From Oscillospiraceae bacterium (GTDB lineage Bacteria; Bacillota; Clostridia; Oscillospirales; CAG-272), in NCBI GenBank assembly GCA_015063655.1, contig SVTU01000039.1:1-11949 (forward strand): 11,949 bases of DNA, given 5' to 3'. A model generated the notes under the pieces. That model was not told where the DNA came from and searched no databases. It saw nothing but the letters and a program-made list of their open reading frames with translations. Within the stretch, counting starts at the first letter, position 1; each line of letters opens with the position of its first letter. Below are positions 1 to 6,736 of this stretch, one piece after another. The position numbers and the translations under genes are program-made.

Positions 1-944
1 CGGCCAAAGCCGATCTCGGCATTCATCATATCCTTCTCAATGGTGATGACCGAAAAGCCCTTCTTACCTGCCACGCCCGTGATGACCTTCTCGGCATCGT
101 ACTCCGTCGTCTCGGATACGATCATCGTGCCGTCATCGGCAGGTGCATTGGTGTTGCGAATGTTGATTGGAATACCTGCATAGCGCACGGGGAAAATGGC
201 ATCCTCATGCAAAACGGTGGCACCCATATAAGAAAGCTCACGAAGCTCACGGTAGGTAATGGTTTGGATCACGGCAGGCTGATCAATGATTCTCGGGTCA
301 GCCATCATGAAGCCCGACACGTCCGTCCAGTTCTCATACAGATCCGCCTCGGCGGCACGTGCCACGATAGAGCCTGTAATATCCGAGCCGCCTCTGGAGA
401 AGGTCTTAATGGTACCGTTTGGCATCACGCCGTAGAAGCCAGGGATCACGGCTCTCTCGTGCTTTTTCAGCTCGGCACGCATCATCTCGTTGGTCTTTGC
501 CTCGTCAAAGGTACCGTTCTCACGGAAGAAGATGACGTTCTCGGCATCGATGAAATCATAGCCGATATACTTTGCCAAAATCAAGGAATTGAGATACTCT
601 CCTCGGCTGGCAGCATAGTCACGACCCGAATGGTGCTGAATGGCATTCTTCACGTAATCCAGCTCGCCCCGAATGTCAAAATTCAAGCCGAGATCGGCAA
701 TAATGCCCATGTAGCGATCCACAATCTTTTCATAATATTCGTCAATGCTTTCTCTCTTCTGCACCAGCTCATAGCAATGGTACAGCATATCGGTGACCTT
801 CACGTCATCCTTAAAGCGCTTACCGGGTGCTGAGGGCACAACGTAGCGGCGTGCGGGATCGGCATGAATAATATCTGCCACCTTGCGGAACTGCTCGGCA
901 TCGGCAAGAGAGCTTCCGCCAAACTTTACGACCTTAACCTGCAT
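1..944 (-). CDS. lysC: Aspartate kinase, N-terminal 314 residues (cut by window edge)
   Basis: Cytoplasmic aspartokinase phosphorylates L-aspartate with ATP, the first step towards lysine, threonine, methionine and diaminopimelate. I translated the minus strand from ATG 942-944. Visible motifs are KFGGSS at residues 7-12 (the family's N-terminal nucleotide/substrate loop), SRGGSD at 183-188, and WTDVSGF..ADP at about 206-217, all typical of the amino-acid kinase fold. From about residue 285 (KVITGVAGKKGFSVI) the first ACT regulatory domain begins and is cut off. Clostridial homologues are usually about 440 residues, so roughly 125 are missing. The start is supported by TAGGAG about 8 bases upstream. 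The gene has its own consensus promoter and a leader of only about 30 bases, so no lysine riboswitch or T-box fits; feedback through the ACT domain is likely (inference). It lies downstream of the HIT/ABC operon on the same strand. Confidence 0.95.
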   Translation of the reverse strand, partial: MQVKVVKFGGSSLADAEQFRKVADIIHADPARRYVVPSAPGKRFKDDVKVTDMLYHCYELVQKRESIDEYYEKIVDRYMGIIADLGLNFDIRGELDYVKNAIQHHSGRDYAASRGEYLNSLILAKYIGYDFIDAENVIFFRENGTFDEAKTNEMMRAELKKHERAVIPGFYGVMPNGTIKTFSRGGSDITGSIVARAAEADLYENWTDVSGFMMADPRIIDQPAVIQTITYRELRELSYMGATVLHEDAIFPVRYAGIPINIRNTNAPADDGTMIVSETTEYDAEKVITGVAGKKGFSVITIEKDMMNAEIGFG

Positions 945-980
945 ACTATCACTCCTATGTCAAAATCAAAATACCTTATT

Positions 981-1009
981 ATTATATTCGTTTTTTCTTT
1001 TGTTGTCAA
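981..1009 (-). promoter_or_regulatory. Perfect sigma-A promoter of lysC
   Basis: Read on the minus strand, TTGACA (1009-1004) is separated by exactly 17 bases from TATAAT (986-981), a full consensus match at both boxes. Transcription would begin near 974, about 30 bases before the lysC ATG. It lies in the 95-base gap after the ABC exporter stop codon, where I see no good terminator, so lysC may also receive read-through. Confidence 0.88.
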
Positions 1010-1039
1010 CAGCATTCTGCTTTTTTCTCAAAAATACCG

Positions 1040-3007
1040 TCAATCAACGGGAGATTCGACCTGCTCGGTCTCCTGCTCAAGATAACGCTTTGCCTGCGTG
1101 CTGAACAGCTCAAAATAGCGGCCCTTGCGTGCCATCAGGGCCTTGTGGTCGCCCTCCTCGATCACACGCCCGTACTCCATCACCACGATTTTAGAGGCCG
1201 TGGTGGCACTGGAGAGGCGGTGAGAGACAAAAATCGAGGTCTTGCCTCGGCGCAGGCTGTCAAACTGATTGAAGATCTCCTGCTCCGCCATCGGGTCAAG
1301 CGAAGCGGTCGGCTCATCCAAGATCAGAATATCCGACTCACTGTAAAAGGCTCTGGCAATGGCAAGCTTTTGCCACTGTCCGATCGACAGCTCAAGTCCT
1401 TCAGGCTCAAAGATGCGCATCAGGCTTGTGTCGTACCCCTTGGGTAGCTTGCGTATGTATTCATCGGCATTCGCCTGCATGGCGGCATGGCGGATGCGCT
1501 CCTCGTCCCGCTCTCTTCGTATGTTACCAAAACGAATGTTCTCCGACACGCTCACCGCATATTTACCAAAATCCTGGAAAATGATGCCGAACAGAGCGTA
1601 AAGATCGTTTACGTCATATTCCCGTATATCGTATCCGTCAAGCAGGATCTGCCCCTCGGTGGGATCGTAAAGCCTTGTCAAGAGCTTGATCAGCGTTGTC
1701 TTACCCGCTCCGTTAAGCCCCACAAGCACCACGGTCTCCCCCGGTGCAAAACACAGATTGACGTCGTCAAGCACGCGCTTGTCCGTACCGGGGTAAGCAA
1801 AGCTGACGTGGCGGAATTCCACCGTGTGCGGCGCACCGTGCGCCACACGGCGAGGCGTCATGACACTCGGCACAACGGTTGGCTCGACCTCCATAAAGGA
1901 GATCAGGTTGTCCACAAACAGCGTCCCCTCATACACCGAGGCTGACACCTTAATAAGAGCGGCAACCGTGGATGCGATGGAGGTAAGTGCCCCCGTATAC
2001 AGCGAATAGTCACCGATGAGGATCCTGCCGTCAAACACCTGCATGGCGATCATGGCAAAGAAAATACAGTTCACGACCGATGAAACCAGCGTCAACCCCA
2101 CCTGCCACAGGCTCTCACTCCATATCAAACGGCGCAGTCCCTTATAATATCGGGCAAACACACCGTTGAAGCGGTCAACCATCTCACCTGACAGATCGTA
2201 CATACGTATCTCCTTGACCATATCCTTGTTCACCATCAGCGAGGAATAATAGCTCATCTGACGGCGGTCCTTGGAGCGGTGGCGCATATACAAAAAGTTC
2301 TTGCGGCGGTAGTAAAAGCTGATGATAGCAGACGGCACAGATACCGCCAGCATCACCGGGGCGATCCACCACATGCCGGGGGCAGTGACCAGAATAATAA
2401 CGTAGCTGATCAGCGAAATGGTCTTACTGACCGAATCAAAGGTGGAGGTCAGCACCGAGATGGGACGGTTGCCCGCCTCACGGTTGGCATTCTCCAGCTT
2501 CTCGTAAAACTCGGGATCGTCAAAGGACGCCATGTCCAGCTCCCCTGCCTTCTTCATGATCTGCACACGCACAAAGCAGGTCACCTTCTCGCCCGCTATG
2601 CGGATCACAGCTAAGGAAATACGGGTCACGATCTGATTGAGTATGCGATACAAAAAGTAAAAGACGAGAAGCAATACGATCATCGAACCAAAGAAGGAAA
2701 CGTTGTAGGCCGTGCCAAGCACCTCAGCCTCGGTACGTGCCGCCATATGAAGCTGTAGCTCGTTGAGTATTTCCTTGGAAAGCAGTGCGCCGATGATCGG
2801 CATAATACCGTCAAAGAGGCAGGTAAGTATCATCACAATGAGGATCCAAGGTCCTGTTTTCCACACCATGGATACCGTGTAGCCTAGGCGGGAGAAGAAG
2901 CCGCCTAGCAACGCCCCAACAAAACGGGGAACGTCACGCAGGCCCTTGGGAGGAGGCACGCTGTTCTTTGGCTCCCGCATAGGGGGAGGCATGCCCATGG
3001 GTCCCAT
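1040..3007 (-). CDS. ABC exporter, fused permease and ATPase (655 aa)
   Basis: A half-transporter of the ABC exporter type, expected to work as a homodimer or with a partner in the membrane; the substrate is not evident. Six hydrophobic segments can be placed at about residues 51-77, 103-123, 195-211, 213-232, 302-325 and 336-356, followed by the ATPase. The ATPase has Walker A GLNGAGKTT (430-438), Q-loop FQD (477-479), signature LSIGQ (540-544), Walker B ILILDEP (560-566) with catalytic Glu, D-loop SLD (569-571) and H-loop SH (595-596). All catalytic residues are present, so it should hydrolyse ATP. The N-terminus is unusual: MGPMGMPPPM followed by another Pro-rich stretch, before the first membrane helix. 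The start codon lies one base after the HIT stop, with GAGGAG about 10 bases upstream inside the HIT gene, so the two are probably translationally coupled. Other in-frame ATGs at codons 4, 6 and 10 are possible starts. Lipid, peptide or drug export are all possible. Confidence 0.93.
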   Translation of the reverse strand: MGPMGMPPPMREPKNSVPPPKGLRDVPRFVGALLGGFFSRLGYTVSMVWKTGPWILIVMILTCLFDGIMPIIGALLSKEILNELQLHMAARTEAEVLGTAYNVSFFGSMIVLLLVFYFLYRILNQIVTRISLAVIRIAGEKVTCFVRVQIMKKAGELDMASFDDPEFYEKLENANREAGNRPISVLTSTFDSVSKTISLISYVIILVTAPGMWWIAPVMLAVSVPSAIISFYYRRKNFLYMRHRSKDRRQMSYYSSLMVNKDMVKEIRMYDLSGEMVDRFNGVFARYYKGLRRLIWSESLWQVGLTLVSSVVNCIFFAMIAMQVFDGRILIGDYSLYTGALTSIASTVAALIKVSASVYEGTLFVDNLISFMEVEPTVVPSVMTPRRVAHGAPHTVEFRHVSFAYPGTDKRVLDDVNLCFAPGETVVLVGLNGAGKTTLIKLLTRLYDPTEGQILLDGYDIREYDVNDLYALFGIIFQDFGKYAVSVSENIRFGNIRRERDEERIRHAAMQANADEYIRKLPKGYDTSLMRIFEPEGLELSIGQWQKLAIARAFYSESDILILDEPTASLDPMAEQEIFNQFDSLRRGKTSIFVSHRLSSATTASKIVVMEYGRVIEEGDHKALMARKGRYFELFSTQAKRYLEQETEQVESPVD

Positions 3008-3008
3008 A

Positions 3009-3350
3009 TTACGCCATCTCCTCAGAGAGCTTGCGACCGCCGAGAATGTGGAAATGCAGATGCTTCACCGTCTGGCAGGCATCGTCTCCGCAATTGGTAA
3101 GCACACGGTAGCCGCTCTTGTCTATGCCCTGCTCTGCGGCAATGACGGGAATGACCTCAAAGATCTTAGCAACCGTTGCGCTGTTCTCCGACGTGACCGC
3201 ATTGGCACAACAAATATGCTCCTTGGGAATGACCAGAATATGAACAGGCGCTTGCGGATGGATATCCCGAAATGCATAGCAAACGTCGTCCTCATACACA
3301 CGTGACGAGGGAATTTTCCCCGCAACGATCGAACAGAATAAGCAATCCAT
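3009..3350 (-). CDS. HIT-family (histidine triad) nucleotide hydrolase, 113 aa
   Basis: Small cytosolic HIT protein, probably of the Hint branch, which hydrolyses nucleoside phosphoramidates or related adenylylated compounds. The C-terminal triad reads HLHFHIL followed by GGR, the canonical H-x-H-x-H motif of the active site, preceded by QTVK. The N-terminus MDCLFCSIVAGKIPSS has the CxxC pair common in bacterial HIT proteins, often with later residues in a zinc site. Start chosen at ATG 3348-3350 because GGGAG lies 8 bases upstream and the family normally begins with this Met-x-Cys; an upstream in-frame ATG at 3366-3368 would add six residues but overlaps that ribosome binding site. First gene of a two-gene operon with the ABC exporter; the pairing does not by itself explain the transport substrate. 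Its promoter is at 3398-3426. Confidence 0.94.
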   Translation of the reverse strand: MDCLFCSIVAGKIPSSRVYEDDVCYAFRDIHPQAPVHILVIPKEHICCANAVTSENSATVAKIFEVIPVIAAEQGIDKSGYRVLTNCGDDACQTVKHLHFHILGGRKLSEEMA

Positions 3351-3351
3351 A

Positions 3352-3380
3352 TTGAAATCTCCCTTCAAATATGATACAAT
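3352..3380 (+). promoter_or_regulatory. Sigma-A promoter of the FkbM methyltransferase gene
   Basis: Plus strand: TTGAAA (3352-3357), 17-base spacer, TACAAT (3375-3380). The start point would be near 3387, leaving a leader of about 45 bases. The -35 box begins two bases beyond the HIT start codon, so this promoter occupies the HIT 5' leader and ribosome binding region, face-to-face with the HIT promoter. Confidence 0.72.
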
Positions 3381-3397
3381 AAAGTATAGATAGACAT

Positions 3398-3426
3398 ATT
3401 ATACCATACAAAGCAGGTAAAGTCAA
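3398..3426 (-). promoter_or_regulatory. Sigma-A promoter of the HIT/ABC exporter operon
   Basis: Minus strand: TTGACT (3426-3421), 17-base spacer, TATAAT (3403-3398). Eleven of twelve positions match consensus. The start point would be near 3391, about 40 bases before the HIT ATG. The whole element lies inside the predicted 5' leader of the plus-strand methyltransferase gene. Confidence 0.85.
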
Positions 3427-3431
3427 GATAT

Positions 3432-4499
3432 ATGAAAAACCGAGACATAAAAAAAGACCTTTGGGAATACCTCAAGCAAACCGAAAAAACGATCGTGCTG
3501 TACGGGATGGGCAACGGAGCAGACAAAATCATGGCCGTTTGCGAGCAGTACGGCATCACCGTGCAGGGCGTCTTCGCCAGCGACGGCTTTGTGCGGGGAC
3601 ACGTATATAAGGGCATGCGTGTCAAAACCTATCAAGAGATATGCGAGGAATACGGCAAGGACAATCTTATCGTTCTGCTCAGCTTCGGCACGTCACGGGA
3701 GGACGTTCTTGAGAATATTCTGCGCATCGCCTCGGAGTGTGAGCTGTATGCACCCGACGTTCCCGTCTTTGGCAATACGCTCTCAAGCCTTCCCTTCTTC
3801 CGTGCACATGCAGAGGAGCTGCAAGAGGTTTACGAGCTGCTGGCAGACGAGCAATCCAAGAGGGTATTTGAGGATGTGATCATGTTCCGCATCACAGGCA
3901 ATATATCCCACCTTTTGGGGCATACGTCAACGCATGAGGAGGTGTGCCGAGATCTCTTGAATGCCAAGGAGATACGCTGCCTGTGCGATCTTGGGGCATA
4001 CAACGGTGATACCGTTCGGGAGATGGCAGAATATGCCGAGCTACGCACTGCCATTGCGGTAGAGCCTGACAGAAGAAACTACAAAAAGCTGTCTGCTTAC
4101 GCTGAGACAGAAGCACGATTTAGCGTTCTTCCCATTGAGGCGGCGGCATGGAGCGAGCAAGCCACGCTTAGCTTTGACGCAAGCGGCAACCGAAATGCCA
4201 ACGTCGGAAACACTCATACAAGCATGACGGTCAAGGCCGTGACCCCCGACGAGATCATCGGAGAAAGGGCTGTCGACTATATCAAATATGACGTAGAAGG
4301 CGCAGAGGCAGAGGCACTCAAGGGAAGCAAAAGGGTCATAGATGCACAGCACCCCAAGCTTCTCGTCTCGCTCTATCACCGAAGCGAGGATCTGTATGCC
4401 CTTCCCCTGCTGGTACACGCCCTTGATCCAAGCTATCGCCTATATCTGCGCCGCTACCGAGGCATTCCTGCCTGGGATATTCACCTGATCTGTCTGTAA
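3432..4499 (+). CDS. FkbM-family SAM-dependent methyltransferase with N-terminal Rossmann-like domain (355 aa)
   Basis: Two domains are visible. Residues 1 to about 115 resemble a small nucleotide-binding fold: TIVLYGMGNGADKI (20-33) is a glycine-rich loop after a beta strand, then a second strand GVFASD (46-51) and VLLSFGT (81-87). Residues about 180-355 are the methyltransferase: motif I CLCDLGAYNGDTV (183-195), acidic strand end AVEPDRRN (209-216), and VDYIKYDVEGAE (281-292), the hallmark of FkbM-type (Methyltransf_21) enzymes, followed by LLVSLYHR (310-317). FkbM enzymes transfer methyl from S-adenosylmethionine, usually to sugars or natural-product hydroxyls; the substrate here is unknown. 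Homologues often sit in polysaccharide clusters, but no glycosyltransferase is seen nearby. The ribosome binding site is weak: AGG lies 14 bases before the ATG. It ends 3 bases from the convergent DHHW gene with no terminator between. Confidence 0.87.
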   Translation: MKNRDIKKDLWEYLKQTEKTIVLYGMGNGADKIMAVCEQYGITVQGVFASDGFVRGHVYKGMRVKTYQEICEEYGKDNLIVLLSFGTSREDVLENILRIASECELYAPDVPVFGNTLSSLPFFRAHAEELQEVYELLADEQSKRVFEDVIMFRITGNISHLLGHTSTHEEVCRDLLNAKEIRCLCDLGAYNGDTVREMAEYAELRTAIAVEPDRRNYKKLSAYAETEARFSVLPIEAAAWSEQATLSFDASGNRNANVGNTHTSMTVKAVTPDEIIGERAVDYIKYDVEGAEAEALKGSKRVIDAQHPKLLVSLYHRSEDLYALPLLVHALDPSYRLYLRRYRGIPAWDIHLICL

Positions 4500-4502
4500 A
4501 TA

Positions 4503-5633
4503 TCATTTTTCGCCACTGTTCGTCAAAAGCCTAGCGATTGACGTATCGGTGGCGATCGTTTCGATACCGCACAGAATCAACACGTTTGTTTGATTCAAGG
4601 CCGCCAAGACCTGCTCATCCTGCGGATCTATATAGCGAGGATCGATCACGGTCAGATCATAATGTAAGGCCAAAAAGGGCAAAACGCTATTGGCAAAGCT
4701 ATCCTTGATCACAACGAGCTCTTCTCTGTGTGTTTGATATTTTTCGACAATTTTCATATACCCATGATTTCCGCCATACCATATAGAGTATCCATCTTTT
4801 TTTGCATAAAACGACATATCGTAATGACCAATCATCAGCTCTTCTCCATCGGAAAGCGTCACCGAATATCCACCGTCTCCCTCATACCGCCATAGTGTGA
4901 GCGTCTCTCCGCCAAGCCATAGCATACCCGACTTGGAGTATAGACTGCCCCGAAAATCATCCCGTATCGTCTGCACCTCAAACGCCGTCACGGGATAGGG
5001 CGTCAATGCCAACTTGTTGCAAATTTCCGCATAAGCAATATGAGCACCCCTTACGTTCCAATGATGGTCCGTCCGATAGAAGGTCTCCTCTCCGTCAGCT
5101 GTGGCGTTCTCAAGCACCTTGGTGAGGTGTTCAGCTCCCTTTAGCTTGTTATTAACAATTTTCCACACATCCTCTCTCAAGGCCTCTCCCCCGCACATAA
5201 CTCCTGTTATATCAGCCTTCATGGGGGCTATCATGACCGAAACGGATTCCCCGTTTTTTTCTTTTTTCAACACAAATGCTTGCATGGCATTCGCATTTTG
5301 CTCTGCCGTGTCCGCACGCAGATGCGTGCCGCTTGCTATCAGACCATACCGCCCTGTCCACACCACTCCGTTGTTCTCCCGTCTCCCAACGGCAAGCTCT
5401 GTCAGCGATCTTATGCTAAGCAGGACACGCCGTCCTGCCCATTGCTCTGCAAGATACTGCTCTGTTTTCTCTATGAACCGTCCGTCACGTATGTCCTGCC
5501 ACGTAAAGGTCAGCCTTGCTGTCAGCGCTCTGTTTTCCAGCTCCGAAAAATCTTGTTTTTCTGTTACCGCCGTTGCCACCGCTCCGCACACCATGCAAAG
5601 AGCGAGTAGCACGGCAAAGCATCGGTATATCAT
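4503..5633 (-). CDS. DHHW-family exported protein, SGNH/AlgX-like (376 aa)
   Basis: The N-terminus MIYRCFAVLLALCMVCGAVA is a signal peptide or membrane anchor, so the rest should act outside the membrane. The family motif RTDHHW is at residues 187-192 with NVRGAHIAY after it, and a later block IKDSFANSVLPFL (309-321) corresponds to the family's nucleophile region, with D189/H190 or H191 and S312 as likely triad members (inference from AlgJ/AlgX/DltD-like enzymes). ENRALT (33-38) and GRFIEKTEQYLAEQW (51-65) also match the usual N-terminal DHHW pattern. Relatives help O-acetylate exported polysaccharides with an MBOAT partner, which is not in this window. Start chosen at ATG 5631-5633: GGGGAG sits 9 bases upstream; an ATG at 5652-5654 has its purine run only 2 bases away. 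No convincing promoter was found in the short gap after the terminator; TTGACG at 5706-5701 is a weak -35 candidate. Confidence 0.85.
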   Translation of the reverse strand: MIYRCFAVLLALCMVCGAVATAVTEKQDFSELENRALTARLTFTWQDIRDGRFIEKTEQYLAEQWAGRRVLLSIRSLTELAVGRRENNGVVWTGRYGLIASGTHLRADTAEQNANAMQAFVLKKEKNGESVSVMIAPMKADITGVMCGGEALREDVWKIVNNKLKGAEHLTKVLENATADGEETFYRTDHHWNVRGAHIAYAEICNKLALTPYPVTAFEVQTIRDDFRGSLYSKSGMLWLGGETLTLWRYEGDGGYSVTLSDGEELMIGHYDMSFYAKKDGYSIWYGGNHGYMKIVEKYQTHREELVVIKDSFANSVLPFLALHYDLTVIDPRYIDPQDEQVLAALNQTNVLILCGIETIATDTSIARLLTNSGEK

Positions 5634-5704
5634 AGCCTCACTCTCCCCTATCATTGTCCCTTCGCTTGCCTTTTTTTATTCATTGCCTTTGGCGTGCATA
5701 CGTC

Positions 5705-5746
5705 AAAAAAGCACGGAGACTGCAAGAGCAGTCTCCGTGCTTTTTT
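5705..5746. terminator. Strong, symmetrical intrinsic terminator
   Basis: A perfect inverted repeat: a 13-bp GC-rich stem GCACGGAGACTGC flanked by six A and six T, with loop AAGA, 19 paired bases in all. On the minus strand it follows the PHP stop codon by about 17 bases and ends in TTTTTT, terminating the TIM-barrel/Gfo-Idh/PHP operon. It is equally good on the plus strand, so it would also stop read-through coming from the left. Confidence 0.93.
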
Positions 5747-5762
5747 GAGCCGGGCTATAAAT

Positions 5763-6665
5763 TTACCCGTATATTCTGTTTTTCAAGGCCAAGAAGTCCG
5801 CCTCGCTCACACCGCTGAACACCTCGGTGTTATTGGCAAGCGGAACGGTCTCGCCCATGGCGGCCACTCTCTCGGCTCTGCCCGGCTGATCGCCTCTTTG
5901 CCACGAGTGGTTAGCCAAACGCCCCGTGTGGTCTGTTCCGCCCGATACGTACATGCCGTGATTGCGGGCAAAGGCCAAGGCCTCGGATGCATCTTTGGCA
6001 TCAATATCGGGGTGATCGATCTCCACACAGCGAAGTCCCATGGCGTACAGCTTTGGCAGATACTGCGTTTGATGATGAGGATGTGCCAGCGAAGCAACGC
6101 CGCCCGCATCCACGATATCCCGTATCATCTGCTCGGCGCTGGGCTTTATGAGCTTGGGCGTATCCACCTTCGCCCCGTGGAACCGCTTGATGTAGTCCCA
6201 ATATCCCGTTTGATCATATCCTGCCTTTTGGCAAAGCACGAAAAAGATATGCTCGTTACACAGCCAAACGTCCGATGGAAAGGCATCCAACACGTCCTGC
6301 CACACGATCCCCGATATCACACCGTCGCCCAACATTTTCTTGACCTTTGCCTCCATAGTAATCAAGGCATTCTCGTGATACCGTTTGATATAGGAAGCGA
6401 TCCCGTTTGCTGTGGGATCGAAATCGTATGCCACAATATGAAAGCTTGTGCCGTTCTCATCCAATCCGGTGCATTCCATACCGCGTATATACGAAAGGCC
6501 GACGGCGTCGGCTGCCTTGGCGATAGCATCGGTACCCGCATCGGTATAATGATCGGTCAGCGAGATGGCACCATAGCCCATGGCCTTGGCCTTCTTACAC
6601 AGCTCCTTTGGCGTCAGCACGCCATCGGAATACATCGAATGCAAATGCAAATTGGCAAATTTCAT
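5763..6665 (-). CDS. PHP-domain metal-dependent phosphoesterase (300 aa)
   Basis: A cytosolic PHP hydrolase. Metal-ligand motifs appear in order: LHLHSMYSDG (H7, H9, D14), SLTDHYTD (D38, H39), GMEC (E64), FHIVAYD (H76), SLAHPHH (H195) and GGTDHTGRL (D244, H245). That is the complete three-metal set of the family. Length and layout resemble the RNase AM/YciV nucleoside-bisphosphate phosphatase group (about 290 residues), but the substrate cannot be set from sequence. Start chosen at ATG 6663-6665, with AGGAG about 6 bases upstream and the HxH motif directly after it, as in the family; the reading frame stays open upstream but that part is the downstream end of the previous gene and a hairpin, not protein. 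Third gene of the operon with the Gfo/Idh and TIM-barrel genes, suggesting a phosphorylated sugar or nucleotide by-product as substrate (inference). Confidence 0.9.
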   Translation of the reverse strand: MKFANLHLHSMYSDGVLTPKELCKKAKAMGYGAISLTDHYTDAGTDAIAKAADAVGLSYIRGMECTGLDENGTSFHIVAYDFDPTANGIASYIKRYHENALITMEAKVKKMLGDGVISGIVWQDVLDAFPSDVWLCNEHIFFVLCQKAGYDQTGYWDYIKRFHGAKVDTPKLIKPSAEQMIRDIVDAGGVASLAHPHHQTQYLPKLYAMGLRCVEIDHPDIDAKDASEALAFARNHGMYVSGGTDHTGRLANHSWQRGDQPGRAERVAAMGETVPLANNTEVFSGVSEADFLALKNRIYG

Positions 6666-6690
6666 TTTTGACTCCTCTTCCATTGATGAC

Positions 6691-6722
6691 GGCAAGGGAT
6701 GCGCCATAGCGCATCCCTTGCC
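6691..6722. other. Intercistronic 14-bp hairpin without U-tract
   Basis: A perfect inverted repeat, GGCAAGGGATGCGC / GCGCATCCCTTGCC with loop CATA, between the Gfo/Idh stop codon (6737) and the PHP ribosome binding site (about 6672). Neither strand has a T-run after it, so it is not a standard terminator. It may protect the 3' end of the upstream message, mark an RNase cut, or lower PHP expression by partial attenuation. Confidence 0.75.
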
Positions 6723-6736
6723 TAATGTATTTGAGC

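Noticed and set aside
207..833. A 208-codon plus-strand open frame at the left end
   Set aside because: It lies wholly opposite lysC, whose minus-strand frame carries all the aspartokinase motifs.
945..1039. Possible lysine riboswitch or T-box before lysC
   Set aside because: The gap is only about 95 bases, holds a consensus promoter, and leaves a leader of about 30 bases, too short for either element.
5694..6671. A 325-codon open frame on the plus strand opposite the PHP gene
   Set aside because: It mirrors the PHP gene and runs through the terminator hairpin; its product has no recognisable domain, while the minus strand shows a complete metal-binding motif set.
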